A DNA stretch of 64,000 nt. It comes from Saprospiraceae bacterium. GTDB taxonomy: Bacteria > Bacteroidota > Bacteroidia > Chitinophagales > Saprospiraceae. The DNA lies in the NCBI GenBank assembly GCA_020627535.1, contig JAHDGU010000007.1, positions 124,001 to 188,000 of the forward strand, in the 5' to 3' direction. Below, one piece after another: positions 37,301 through 45,006 of this stretch; the first letter of the stretch is position 1; each line of letters begins with the position of its first letter. A model generated the notes under the pieces. That model worked only from the letters and a program-made list of their open reading frames with translations. It searched no databases and was not told the origin of the DNA. The position numbers and the translations under genes are program-made.

Positions 37301-38326
37301 ATAAGGAATGCTCATTGTAGCACCTGTACTATCAAAATGATGACCGTGAGGTAAGAATCTATAACCTTGTACCTCCCGAGCAGTGACATTCGTCAGATCA
37401 AATTTCATTGGAGCTAAATCTACATAGTGTAGCTCAGTCACCGAGATATCGAGATTTGTCTTATTCAAGAGATCCTGATCCAATGTTAGGCTGGCAGATC
37501 CAATAGCTATATGTCCCTTTTTACCCTTGACAAATTCCACTGTAGATTTATTCGCTCCATCTTCCACGAAGTATCCATAGACCTGACCGGACCTTTTTGA
37601 TAAAGGCAATTGGAATTCCTTGACTTCATCAGATGTAATCACTTCAATGTCCAAAAATTCCTTTTGCAGATCAAGAACCATCAAGGATTCCTCAAAAGAT
37701 CCATTCTCTAGTTCTATTTGTCTACCTTCTATTGAGAAAGAAACCAAATTTGTCTCGTTGATAGAATTTGCTATTCCGCGTAGATATGCCAACCCGTTTA
37801 GACATAATAGTGCGTCCTCTGAAAATACAATTATATCCTCACTAAATGTCTCTTTAGAGAATCTCAAATTTTTAATTTCATAGGTATACCCCCCAATCTC
37901 ACGAGTAGAGAAGAAGACTATATTCTGGCCAGGCCGAAGCCAATCAGATCGTAGCGGTTCTTTGACATTTATCCAATCATCGTCGAGTTCAATTATTTGT
38001 CCACCTCTGGTCAGCTGGTCATTAATGGAAAAATTTACCGAAGCCGCGGAAGAGACACCCTTTAAGTCATACTCTAAGTAGTATATACCATCTTCATCAA
38101 AGTCATCAAGCTCAATGTGAAAAAAATTATCCTGAGGATTATCAACTGGATTATTCTCGTCTGTTCCGATCAGTCCATACTTGCTTGTCGCTTCAAAATA
38201 CATGGTACTTGGATTTTTCACAAGTTCATGTGCCCACAAAGTGGAGTGCGATGTATAAAATGCAAGGAATATAAAGACTATAGTGCTTAAGTTCTTGGAT
38301 GCACGAATTCTAGTACTGTAAGTCAT
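28364..38326 (-). CDS. Giant SpvB/TcB-Rhs polymorphic toxin with HNH-like tip A
   Basis: About 3320 aa from ATG 38326 (MTYSTRIRASKN), which gives a clean signal peptide; the longer ORF from 38398 would overlap the upstream gene by 44 nt. In order: signal peptide; an N-terminal beta-rich region; SpvB-type domain (~420-510; GVNMISPPTANNQGDAILSY, then GGNGWLGEGWDL); six DxNxDGxxD FG-GAP/VCBS repeats (~832, 923, 1515, 1627, 1713, 1798); RHS/YD repeats (~1950-2900); Rhs core end (GLYYYGARYYDAKIGRF then SVDP at 3064-3067); and a 253-residue tip. The tip ends with CVNCG, ADHK and HCPSC, a zinc-ribbon/HNH-like nuclease pattern. In Tc and Rhs toxins the repeats form a shell that encloses the cleaved tip. 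The tip and everything after residue 3067 belong to mobile element copy 2. Secretion route beyond Sec is unclear, as there is no T9SS tail. Confidence 0.92.
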   Translation of the reverse strand: MTYSTRIRASKNLSTIVFIFLAFYTSHSTLWAHELVKNPSTMYFEATSKYGLIGTDENNPVDNPQDNFFHIELDDFDEDGIYYLEYDLKGVSSAASVNFSINDQLTRGGQIIELDDDWINVKEPLRSDWLRPGQNIVFFSTREIGGYTYEIKNLRFSKETFSEDIIVFSEDALLCLNGLAYLRGIANSINETNLVSFSIEGRQIELENGSFEESLMVLDLQKEFLDIEVITSDEVKEFQLPLSKRSGQVYGYFVEDGANKSTVEFVKGKKGHIAIGSASLTLDQDLLNKTNLDISVTELHYVDLAPMKFDLTNVTAREVQGYRFLPHGHHFDSTGATMSIPYDPALIPEGYNESDVRTFYFDLNKKTWIPIALDHVDEDNNIVVSRVSHFSDYINGVISSPEAPESSGFAPNQFNDLPAALPTAGVNMISPPTANNQGDAILSYPIEVPAGRNGIQPALAVTYNSSGGNGWLGEGWDLDVPSIDVDTRWGVPRYDPNKESETYLLAGQQLITFAVNNSGQDQQYLAHKAHEYLDRKDNSNLNSVVQYYPRRQSTNGYHRIEKYGDDPSNYRWEVTDRNGIKYYYGGVNAVDNNAVLRTGTTITTGAIVSWKLVRVEDLYGNYMSYTYERHNQAIGTGQATIQGTNLYLRQISYTAHNDGKTPKYFVNFSSGSKSDATYSARSGAIIHNGKELQRIDVFYNTQLVRRYVFRYTLGGASFLKNTLQHIIVEDGFGAEFYRHSFDYWGIQNYDEDGVQWDMGQDGLAWNPGAVPSDLIGSGIKYSALSGGSSEGKGFSAYFGLGPNGSPSDGKKNTGGLQFSLSGSDSRGKTQLVDLNGDGLLDKVFNDNGAISYAPNISRASGNSNGTNEELNTNFDLIVSLPSAPEFSEFKSTSVSFGLQTHIDQFMGGASFQHKKDKTLSYFADVNADGLTDIVSNGIVYFNRIVNEIPTFERSSSDTPCPIDPTDMNFGNLFSVDEQELEEDARRNPLLDAVRTWKAPYSGNIDIASIVNYIGSSSDGAWISILYLDSDDETAQISQLLAPQFIDADNPNLLPSLSGIGVNEDDVILFRVQSGTDLYANGEDDQVDWNIEISYDVNSLPTQILEQDVFGKDISNYTLEADALPSSPTTLLAEKMDGSVYNLEGTIDVTGLCGTVQFEIYKNDVLEIASPPLSLNTSGASDQILVNESIVLDQGDLINLRLVSTSNFDWNGVSYDLNWNNEKVAIEFAYYDPIEVMSTSFSHVQGLNENVDYTIDGNLSFDPGFSLTDAFVLSIKVADGSGDHRLIYEESLDIASGSVSNPSITNVNLQQDESIYACIYTRNAAVLTNLVSNQIALSGGGDVINYDLSSWYYGQELIGNRIHEGNDYRGWGKFFYTPGYGGANMDIPNSIMREDLVIPDDPNGYNNPNAEISDLRYWRATLISLDGDLVWTMGDASSIITGSQMSSSRLGEDDVSADQLPVADNTIRLAAIKKNRTNGGSAAAGASTPPLPVGAIDAAWTTSIGSGSKSLLDYLDLNGDSYPDYVQHDGVLYSNPVGNFEDQFTSFTGSQVNRNAKQNFQGVTGAGNFGFGKQTFLVPTIKAVAIPWCNSVGLFIEFVKETGHNGSLSISAELNRNIDNENVSLIDINGDGLPDRLDRERQKVRLNLGYSFSDEFDMNFLLDSDLGEAVISRSRTDVVGGGGSLGFSMKNGSYGGGVGGSISKTILTHTFQDINADGLPDFIYYSKGTGLTKYLLNHNGAFIPYSDYSLIDGNVLSSTAYGASLGASVTFRFPVFAGVDIAINPSLSGSLGMTRTETQYADIDGDGFVDYLTTNPPDNIRTDDFDGNQFVQVHRAQIGKTNKLRTVTLPFGGEIALEYGLSAATYEHPGGKWVLSAVTIDDMVTVGENDVNDSRQEFLYEEGYYDRCERQFLGFGKITVDQFNSGDESSGIYRKTINEYYTDYYRVGIAKSTELWNHDKTEQYSRTEIGTFSQELSMDPNDNSYSFVGSELLEVDGAINAPSDVSSIFSAANETTVYWYEGGETAYLASQDETTYDDYGNTLVYKYTNSGQNLSAGERYRTTVTYAQDLDLNVMGIGQTTVVNNGPNETVPDAIVRQTSAVVETDYARLESVTVTGSPTATTDYQYDDTYGVLRGSTLPDDGDGNRISYVYDYDPEYLFMTRITESISSGQNPYTYITEMMDYDYRWGTFDKQIDINGNITAYQYDSRGRLMKMTGPKEYEEGNNDKYTVKYAYPNTIDDDIEDMYSTTTRFEPIDRGSISSWTFVDGLGREIQTIAEAVIETDPDAGSVEKVLVRSGIDEYDGLGRLSKNYYPTVAAYDSDGYNAFDLTVDAANPTVITYDILDRERSLVRPNGSAITTAYALAVDAHGDMRLHTEVTAPGGKKTDTYTRAGGVVTSSTDHLGDQQLITKNQYDGIEQLTKITNPVGQEYTMTYDIAGKVLHRTIPDGGFERYTYNEMGNVMTKSQSDLFECSYVYNGAQLLEVNYPASGTEQMNVRYTYGDQNATDNRIGKIVTLSDITGTQEFWYGNMGEVVKQRRMIAVPYRSEGAAFDTEYEYDTWNRLLNMTYPDGEVVNYEYNETGELQRVTGQKSGDQYVYLEEMRYDKFGSRVYMQYGNGTDTRYAYEYHSRWISSIQSTNGTGTQDVFQDLSYAYYPSGNIRTVENFKDGAIPTDRLSAKTRYYFEYDELYRLRHTEATYHQRKTLEDETVFDESNTFNLDMTYDQIGNIKTKTLDVVKNDLAHQEGMEKGYDLVYNYDSSLKGQLKSVDESSYTNNLTAASKNVSFEIIHDYKYDTNGNTKEIKKEVDADQATPLLRKIVWREENQMSALADGEFVNHYFYDASGERVLKMSQQYQKIYVNGEDAGSIREPYKWTMYVGPHMVVRSNGEYTKHIYINGERIVSKIGHEDDYNDGLKPEAMAKTDAMAGDLALRKSMMEAVIVDNYSSANLGLEYILEIDVAPYVPSDRDLVFADPYELNESEVNQYFYVKDHLGTSSYITDVSGNVIEHLEYIPFGETFVEERASQSDWKTPYRFTGKEQDCETGLYYYGARYYDAKIGRFLSVDPLADDAADWTPYHYTWNNPIYYTDPDGRWPFPNPTTIQFSYGMYRGAVNWGKNTANFLRRDMWKAKTWKNALKYVEEIAIGSSSTGSDFFATPMLDAQVDQLVENGSSGDPQVYGEMLSSGTLNVTTGLLLDKGVGTLGKIAKATPDPPSGAMSAPVTDEIYSRPSGATTRAQRESVQGQPCVNCGDVAPTMYADHKYELVKEHYETGTIDLGRMRSTDAVQPHCPSCSRSQGGHMSQYSKKMKAIINERTGGG
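29117..29144. other. attR-type junction (element tip | Rhs core)
   Basis: Left arm ATCTGCGAGTG (29117-29127), centre GATCAA (29128-29133), right arm CACTCAAAAAT (29134-29144, Rhs core). The site is symmetric: GAGTG-GATCAA-CACTC, with 7 of 11 arm positions palindromic. On the coding strand it spells Ser-Val-Asp-Pro-Leu-Ala-Asp, the conserved Rhs core boundary. Recombination here keeps the reading frame with any tip sharing the core. Confidence 0.8.
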
Positions 38327-38354
38327 TTCTAAATATTTGAGGATTGAATATTGA

Positions 38355-41300
38355 TTAGAGTACAATGATTTTGAGTACTTCTTGATAATCGCTGCCACTA
38401 AAGCGCAAAAAGTATACCCCTAGTGGGAGTTCTACGTCGAAAACATACGATTTAGATGAAGCAACTCTAGATTCACTGATCTTCCTACCGCCTTGAGAAT
38501 ATACTTCCATAGTGACTTCAGTCTCATAATCAAATAGAATTTTAAACTGATATAGTCTATTACTGCTAATGGGATTAGTATAGGTGATCGATGCGATATT
38601 TGATACTCGATCTTCGTGAGATCTAAGTGACAGACCATTTCTCATATTAATAGGAGGTGGATTCTCGCATCCACTGCAATCAACTTCCGGACCCTTGCAC
38701 TCCTCACAGCCTATTTGGATACAGACATCAATTTGGCATAGGTCAGGGCACTGAATATTATTATTCGGGATGCCGATTATACCAATACACTCACACAAAT
38801 ACTCTAGCAAATCAAGTTCAATCCGATTAGAACTACCCACGGCATTCGGAAATGGCAAGGAGCTATGAGACCAGTAAAAATCAAAACAGTTAACATATGT
38901 GCCTACGATATCTTCTAAGTCAATTATGACACTCTGACCATCACCTTTTATGGGAATACATTCTGGAAAGTTTGTGTTGAGATCTGTACAGCATTGGATG
39001 ATCAGAGTATCAATAAGACTTTCGACACAGCAATCTCCAGACTCGAATTTGATGCTAATAATATATGAACCGCTACCATAGCCACCAAAACTGAAACTCG
39101 CACAGTCAATGCCGTCTAATACTCCCTCGCCATTGATCTCAAATCCATTTGGTCCAAGAATATTATAACTATATGGACAGGGATCTGATTCTGGCGTTGA
39201 ATGCAAACAGAAAGATGCTGTTTGGTGAGAGCAATTATAATCCATATCGATATAACAATTTTCTTCAACAGGACAATCTATATTGAAGTCCACTGTACTT
39301 TTCCCCTCACAACAGTCATCAATATACGTCACCACCAGTGTATAATTTCCATTCGGTAGACTCGTTGAAAAATTTGACAGATTAACAAGGCCTGTTCCAT
39401 CAAGAGTATTTCCGTTACCATCACTAATGAGATATTCGTACTCACATTCAATTGTAGTCCCAGATGTCACTCCGAATGAAAACTGATCACAATCAATATC
39501 AATCTGAATTTCACATATGGGTCTTTCTTCTTCACACACAGTAAAGAGATATGATCTAGTGCAAATTACTTCCTGTATATCACAATCATCAACTGGGCAC
39601 GTTACCTTCACAACTAGCTCATAGATACCGGACTCTTCTATCTGAATACTGCTTCCATCTGTGAGTTTAATGCCATCTCTATACCAGCCGTAATTGACTA
39701 CGCCATACGTCTGTTCGAGTGTTTGGAAATGCAATCCAACATCCAAGTTTAGTAGTCCATCAGTCAACATTTCACAAGGTTCTTCAAATGGAGTACTAGG
39801 CCAGATAACTGAGTTGTTATTCAAGAAAGGATCTCCAGAATTAAATAATGCATTCAGACTAAATTCTTGAAGCTGATAAGTGATCAAATCTTGAATCAGT
39901 AAATGGTATGTTCCTTGTGGTAAAGGGCATAGATATAGATTCTCTTCTAATTCTATTTCACCTTGATACACAACTCCCGACTCGATATGAGTTAGGCTAT
40001 AGAAGTATTTTCCACTACCTAAACAACCAATCAAGTCAAATGTCATTTGTATGGAGTCGCCACAGCATCCCACTGGTCCTACATCTAAATTCGCTATTTC
40101 TAGGCCACCACACTCTGATTTGCCAAAAGTAAAATGGGTGCAGTTGTCAATGTCTCCGGAAAAGTCGACATTGGAGAACTCAATTTTATCATAGAATCCT
40201 CCAGGTGTTACACTTACCGAGCCGGGAATAATATCAGTGTCATCATATCTAAACCTACCAGTACCACTACGATCTATCAGTAAGTTCATTTCTTGTCCGC
40301 TTTCAATAAATCCCGGACATATTTCTTCAATTCTCTCGATGGATAGCTCAACATTCATAGCGCTTGGAGACTCAAGATTGAACCCTCTTGTCCCTCCTAG
40401 AGTTTGGAATGACTGGACATCATCATACAGTACTCCTTTCATAAAAAATCCCGTACTACTAGGAAATTCAATAATTCTGCTATCCTTTATTCCTTGTCCT
40501 TGTCGATGCAATCTAAACCTGTAACCGCCACTCACCCTTGCGACATCTACATAGTATATTGTTCTTAGATTGCCAATATTTCCCAGATCTCTTTCAACGT
40601 CATACTCTCCGTCCATATCTTCATCCACGACTAGATAATAGTGTCCATTTCTAAAGTAAACGGCATAAACAAAATTTTGAAAATCTTCTTCGGATGATCC
40701 GGGAAATATCGAATTGTTCAAGCTCAGACCAATCATAGTTCTGCCTGAGCCAGATCGACGGAGCCTCCACCTATATCTCGCCAAAGTACCATCTTTAGAT
40801 GAAGACGAAGATGCTAGTATACCAATTCTTTCCTGATTTCCAACGCCTGTATACCTTTTCCTAAAGTAGTTTCGCCAAGTGCCCGAGGGTATTCGAATCG
40901 TGTTGTCGAAATTGACCATACTTATAACAGGTTCTGACTCCACTTCAATGTTCTCTTGACCCATCCAGACTCTTGATATGAAATCGTACGGTTCTTCACT
41001 CCACTTAGAATCACCGGAGTATTTTTCAATAGAAGACATTTCAAGATCGACATCATTGTCACCCCAAATGAAATAATCATTTGCTCCCCATCGGGTGCAA
41101 ATACTTTGAGATTCATCTGCATTGCTGATAGCCAGAAGGCGATTTCTGTGGTGTGAATAGTCTTCGTCAAGCTCAAATCCTACACTTCTCCCGTCACCAG
41201 TCTCATCATAGTATGTTGTGCTTTTTCCTTGATCCAAACTCATTCCATCACAGCCAATTCCCGTTACTCGACATAGGTAGTTTTCATCTGGATTACTCTC

Positions 41301-42098
41301 ATCTTGGGCCTTTTCGTAATCCCATACTGTCGTTCCTGAAGGACTGACATAGTCGAACCTTTTATTAATCCCATATTTTAGTGCCAAATAGCTCTCCACT
41401 TGAAATCGTTCATTCTCGTCTAGCAAGTGATCAAATACCATAAATTCAGCAATAAATCCATTTTGTTGCTCTGCTGAAGCATTTCCGTAGATCAATGGAT
41501 CCGAATAGACGTTCAGCAGTCGATCCTTAAATGCTTGCAGCTCGTAACAGAGACTCCCTCCAATAAACATTTGTGTCGTGACAATCTTTCCATACTCTTC
41601 TGACCCTTTACCACCTTTGATAAGGTTAGGATTGTATTCGATGTTATAGTTAGATGAAGAGAAAGACGTCAGTGTGAGCGAACTGATTATAGTATTTCCA
41701 TCTTCGTATAGCACCCATTCCTCGTCGACAATATCTTTTTTTCGGGGAATAAGAACTCCAATAACTGTGACTTGACCATTACTAATATTTTCTGGTATGG
41801 TGAGAGTGTGATACTTGAATCTTTCAGAGAACTTGAGAGCTGGATTGTAGTTAACGCTGAATACACTGTCGGTATAAGTATCTGGGTATTCTTCTTCATC
41901 CCATTGCACAATCTTTAGTGTTTTATTTTGGCCTGTAGCATCGAACCATGATCCAGTCGTATGGTTCTGTATAGATTCAATTTCGCTCATATACCAGAGC
42001 AATGCGCCAGAGACACCAGCAGGACCGTTTTGACCCTTTACTACAGAAAACATTATGCAGTAGAGCAGTACATAGACTATTTTCATATGCTTAATCAT
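38355..42098 (-). CDS. Large T9SS-exported protein encoded upstream of the Rhs toxin
   Basis: About 1247 aa from ATG 42098 (MIKHMKIVYVLLYCIM), giving a standard signal peptide ending KGQ; the ORF extends to 42119. The N-terminal third (LLWYMSEIESIQNHTTGSWF; YNPALKFSERFKYHTL; MVFDHLLDENERFQVESYLA) looks like a LamG/concanavalin-like fold of the kind found in Bacteroidota surface proteins. The middle is rich in Cys and CD/CE pairs (SprB/PKD-like segments), and the last ~75 residues (YQFKILFDYETEVTMEVYSQ to GVYFLRFSGSDYQEVLKIIV) are a type A T9SS sorting domain. It is 28 bp upstream of the rhs start, so the two are probably one operon. Possible roles are surface anchoring or export partner of the toxin; this is inference. 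Confidence 0.75.
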   Translation of the reverse strand: MIKHMKIVYVLLYCIMFSVVKGQNGPAGVSGALLWYMSEIESIQNHTTGSWFDATGQNKTLKIVQWDEEEYPDTYTDSVFSVNYNPALKFSERFKYHTLTIPENISNGQVTVIGVLIPRKKDIVDEEWVLYEDGNTIISSLTLTSFSSSNYNIEYNPNLIKGGKGSEEYGKIVTTQMFIGGSLCYELQAFKDRLLNVYSDPLIYGNASAEQQNGFIAEFMVFDHLLDENERFQVESYLALKYGINKRFDYVSPSGTTVWDYEKAQDESNPDENYLCRVTGIGCDGMSLDQGKSTTYYDETGDGRSVGFELDEDYSHHRNRLLAISNADESQSICTRWGANDYFIWGDNDVDLEMSSIEKYSGDSKWSEEPYDFISRVWMGQENIEVESEPVISMVNFDNTIRIPSGTWRNYFRKRYTGVGNQERIGILASSSSSKDGTLARYRWRLRRSGSGRTMIGLSLNNSIFPGSSEEDFQNFVYAVYFRNGHYYLVVDEDMDGEYDVERDLGNIGNLRTIYYVDVARVSGGYRFRLHRQGQGIKDSRIIEFPSSTGFFMKGVLYDDVQSFQTLGGTRGFNLESPSAMNVELSIERIEEICPGFIESGQEMNLLIDRSGTGRFRYDDTDIIPGSVSVTPGGFYDKIEFSNVDFSGDIDNCTHFTFGKSECGGLEIANLDVGPVGCCGDSIQMTFDLIGCLGSGKYFYSLTHIESGVVYQGEIELEENLYLCPLPQGTYHLLIQDLITYQLQEFSLNALFNSGDPFLNNNSVIWPSTPFEEPCEMLTDGLLNLDVGLHFQTLEQTYGVVNYGWYRDGIKLTDGSSIQIEESGIYELVVKVTCPVDDCDIQEVICTRSYLFTVCEEERPICEIQIDIDCDQFSFGVTSGTTIECEYEYLISDGNGNTLDGTGLVNLSNFSTSLPNGNYTLVVTYIDDCCEGKSTVDFNIDCPVEENCYIDMDYNCSHQTASFCLHSTPESDPCPYSYNILGPNGFEINGEGVLDGIDCASFSFGGYGSGSYIISIKFESGDCCVESLIDTLIIQCCTDLNTNFPECIPIKGDGQSVIIDLEDIVGTYVNCFDFYWSHSSLPFPNAVGSSNRIELDLLEYLCECIGIIGIPNNNIQCPDLCQIDVCIQIGCEECKGPEVDCSGCENPPPINMRNGLSLRSHEDRVSNIASITYTNPISSNRLYQFKILFDYETEVTMEVYSQGGRKISESRVASSKSYVFDVELPLGVYFLRFSGSDYQEVLKIIVL

Positions 42099-42119
42099 CG
42101 TTTTGAGAATTAGGTACAC

Positions 42120-42510
42120 GCCTTCAAAAATCAGCAGTAGTGATCTAAGCTAGGTTCTTCAAACTAGGAAGAAACGATATGATAAAATCTGAAATACAGA
42201 GTTTATCAGTGCTGCCTGTTTAAACTATAAGTGGATGAGGGTGTAGGGTGTTAAATAGTAGGGTTTTAAAATTCAGTAGGTGCTACAAAGCAGAAATATA
42301 CAGACATTTTTTGAAATAATCAAACTATAGAAGAGAATTCCAGTTTGATTGTTAAAATAGAACAGAGATATTTGTGAAGAATAACACGCGGTCGTAATGT
42401 GCATACGGGCTAAGGTACTTGTGTGATACTCTCTTAAGATGCGAATTCTGGACGATCGATCTATGCCCTAGTCTATATTGTTTGGCGTATTGTGGTCCAT
42501 GTGCCATAAG
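42120..42510. other. Intergenic region at right end of the island
   Basis: An AT-rich stretch upstream of the T9SS gene with no gene seen. It contains one inverted repeat, AATCAAACT (42318-42326) with AGTTTGATT (42342-42350), 15 nt apart, which could be an operator or hairpin. No good TAnnTTTG box was found for the leftward gene. Confidence 0.5.
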
Positions 42511-42827
42511 CCATTCCACTAAAAAAGACCCCAGACAAATCGCCTGAGGTCTTTCTCATAATATTCTGATATAAAATCTCGACTACTCTGTCAAGATCAT
42601 TTTCTTGCTCACCGTCTGATCATCACTTGTCAATTGGATCATGTAGACACCATTCTGTCTGAGATCTTCTTTTCGGATGACGACCTGGTTAGATCCTTTT
42701 TGGCCTTGAGCCCGTATTGCATACACGACTTGACCATCAGTATTCATGACCTCGAGTGTGTAGCTCGTTGCTCTTGGCAGCGTAAACTGTACCATCGTCT
42801 CATCGACGAATGGATTTGGGGTATTCT
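42511..42827. repeat. 317-bp direct repeat, right copy
   Basis: The partner of 9989-10305. Here it is in its native context: the end of the intact cargo gene, its stop at 42583 and its terminator. The right boundary (42827/42828) lies inside the coding region, showing that this is the source and the left copy a derived fragment. Confidence 0.95.
42521..42554 (-). terminator. Rho-independent terminator of the cargo gene
   Basis: 13-bp stem (42524-42536 with 42542-42554), 5-nt loop and six T on the - strand, 29 bp after the stop codon at 42583. Confidence 0.88.
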
Positions 42828-44952
42828 GTAGCAAATTGACTTCGTAAGATGATCCATCAAATGCAACTTTCAAATCACTGCGATCATCAGCTGTCAAGAC
42901 TGTACCCTCACCGAAGCTCACGAGTTGACTCAACCATGCATCTCTTTTTGCCGTAAGGCTGATCACGATCGTCTCCATGCTTGCATCTGTCTGCACGGCA
43001 AGTACTTGAAGATCTCTTCCATCGACACGCGTCAATAGCTCTACGCGATCACTTTCCTCCGTCAATACAGCTCCAGCAAGTGTCATACGGATATCCGCTA
43101 GTTGCCAGCTCGACATATCACTATGCGCAATCTCGAGAGAGATAGTCTCTCCTGCTCTTACGTAGCGATCTTGGAGTCTTAGTGAAATTTCAGCATCAGA
43201 TCTGAAGCCTGTGATCTCTTCATTTTCGAGGACACCGTCCACACCATAGCTCATATCCAGATCTCCGATCTTCACGCCGATGAAGTTCTGATTATGCATG
43301 CTACTTTCTAGCTCACGGAACATTTTCTCTTCACGGTAGTCCCAAGGCTCAGTTGGATCAGGGAAGCTGTAGCGATCATCGATCAGTCTCCATGCCTTTT
43401 GCGTCCCAAACTCCTCAAATGTCTCAAAGTCTCCGACGATCAATCCTCTCAGATTGAGGAAGTCTTGGAGATCAATATCATGATTATTATCCACGTCTGC
43501 TGCAATGAGCAAGTATGGATCTGTGATCGGGTCTTCGCCAAATAGGTGACCACTCATCACCACTAGATCTTCCATATCGAGACCTTCCTTGACCTCGTCC
43601 GTCTTGACGGCAGTCACTCTATAGTCCTCATCTTGAAGTAGCTCGGAGATTCTCCACATGCCTTCCTCATCTGTCATCACTTCTGACTCCGTATCCATAT
43701 TCTTGATGGCGACATTGGCCACACTGGATCTCGCCATAGTATGCACGTTACCATTGATTGTCAATGAATCTCCAGGAGGGCACATTCCCATATTGTCCTG
43801 CACGATGAAGTAAGTCTCACAGAAGCTTACATTGCCTGATGCATCTTGCACGTACATCGTCACTGGCGTCTCTCCTAGATCAGCACATGTGAATGTATCC
43901 GGCTCACTCCAGATGATGAGATCTTCTTGAGGCGTACAGTTGTCAAAGCTTCCTTTGTCTAGTACATCAGGACCACATACTCTGTAGTAGCCATCATAGT
44001 GCATGCCGAGTGTCAGCACGATTCCACTGAAGCAGATCGGTGTTGGCTTTTTATTATCCATGACAGTGATCCATGTACAGCACTTGGCCTCATGGCCACA
44101 TCCATCGGTCGCCGTGTAACAGACGAAAGTCTTGCCGACAGGATAGTCGCCGCTCGCATCAGGACCGTTGTCATATGCATAAGGGGAGTCATTGGTCACC
44201 TTCACTCCTTCTGGACATTCGCCACTGACGACGACAGGTGCCAAGCTCACATTGGCAATACATTCAGCGCCTGCGTCAAATACACTCTCATTGGGGCAGT
44301 CGATACTGAAGTCTGAGCTACCCTTGATCTTGATCACCTGCGTATTGGTCCAGATACCTTTTGGGTGGTAATCATTGGGGTCATAAACACACCAGTCTAT
44401 GACTTTCCACTCTCGCAAAATCTTCCCACATGATCCACCGTCTTGAGGTGTAAATACCCAGTCCTTGTAGGAATAAAATACCTGCGAGCACTCCTCTTCG
44501 TGAAATCTTGGTCGATCAAATCCATAGGGTAGATCTTCAGGATCTGTGTTTTCAAAACATCCATCTAGCCAGTAGTCATGTGGCCATGTGATGTCATGCT
44601 CGTCAAAATTGCCTCCTGTACCGACATGGATGTACTGGAAACACTTGTGCCAGCGACCATAGTTATCAGCCACTTGCCATTTCCTCTTGATGTATCCGCC
44701 ACCACAGTCGTCGAGATGGTAGTGCACCTCTGGCTCGGGAGCCGGATAGGTGTCATAATCCTCATGCACATATGCGATACCGTAAGCATCAAGATCATAG
44801 ATCTGATCATCACAGTCAATCCATACATCGTGCGGACAGTGCAGCTCAAATTTGTACGTTTCTGAGTGCCCGATTGTGTAAATGCCGAGAAGAAGCAGCG
44901 TCAGCATACTTATAGACTTCCAAGCACGAACGGAGTGTAAAGAGGTGTTCAT
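42583..44952 (-). CDS. T9SS-exported HYR/dockerin-like multidomain protein
   Basis: 789 aa from ATG 44952 (MNTSLHSVRAWKSISM), which places the signal peptide (ISMLTLLLLGIYTIGHSE) correctly; the ORF opens at 45006. Cys-rich repeats with CPHDVWIDCDDQ, WPHDYWLDGCFEN, CPNESVFDAG and TATDGCGHEAKCCTWITVMD resemble HYR-type modules. A carboxypeptidase-regulatory-like segment (NGNVHTMARSSVANVAIKNM) and a dockerin-like calcium loop (DVDNNHDIDLQDFLNLRGLI) follow, and the C-terminus (NLLQNTPNPFVDETMVQFTL onward) is a T9SS type A sorting domain. Such proteins are abundant in Saprospiraceae; the function is surface-associated but undefined. Its 3' end is the origin of the fragment at 10061. Confidence 0.82.
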   Translation of the reverse strand: MNTSLHSVRAWKSISMLTLLLLGIYTIGHSETYKFELHCPHDVWIDCDDQIYDLDAYGIAYVHEDYDTYPAPEPEVHYHLDDCGGGYIKRKWQVADNYGRWHKCFQYIHVGTGGNFDEHDITWPHDYWLDGCFENTDPEDLPYGFDRPRFHEEECSQVFYSYKDWVFTPQDGGSCGKILREWKVIDWCVYDPNDYHPKGIWTNTQVIKIKGSSDFSIDCPNESVFDAGAECIANVSLAPVVVSGECPEGVKVTNDSPYAYDNGPDASGDYPVGKTFVCYTATDGCGHEAKCCTWITVMDNKKPTPICFSGIVLTLGMHYDGYYRVCGPDVLDKGSFDNCTPQEDLIIWSEPDTFTCADLGETPVTMYVQDASGNVSFCETYFIVQDNMGMCPPGDSLTINGNVHTMARSSVANVAIKNMDTESEVMTDEEGMWRISELLQDEDYRVTAVKTDEVKEGLDMEDLVVMSGHLFGEDPITDPYLLIAADVDNNHDIDLQDFLNLRGLIVGDFETFEEFGTQKAWRLIDDRYSFPDPTEPWDYREEKMFRELESSMHNQNFIGVKIGDLDMSYGVDGVLENEEITGFRSDAEISLRLQDRYVRAGETISLEIAHSDMSSWQLADIRMTLAGAVLTEESDRVELLTRVDGRDLQVLAVQTDASMETIVISLTAKRDAWLSQLVSFGEGTVLTADDRSDLKVAFDGSSYEVNLLQNTPNPFVDETMVQFTLPRATSYTLEVMNTDGQVVYAIRAQGQKGSNQVVIRKEDLRQNGVYMIQLTSDDQTVSKKMILTE

Positions 44953-45006
44953 GAAAGTTTGGTTTGTAATGTTTGTGTCTACTAAGATATTTCTTGTGAC
45001 GGTCAC

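Noticed and set aside
38327-38398. Extended N-terminus of the Rhs protein from ATG 38398
   Set aside because: It would overlap the upstream gene by 44 nt and bury the signal peptide; ATG 38326 gives a proper leader.
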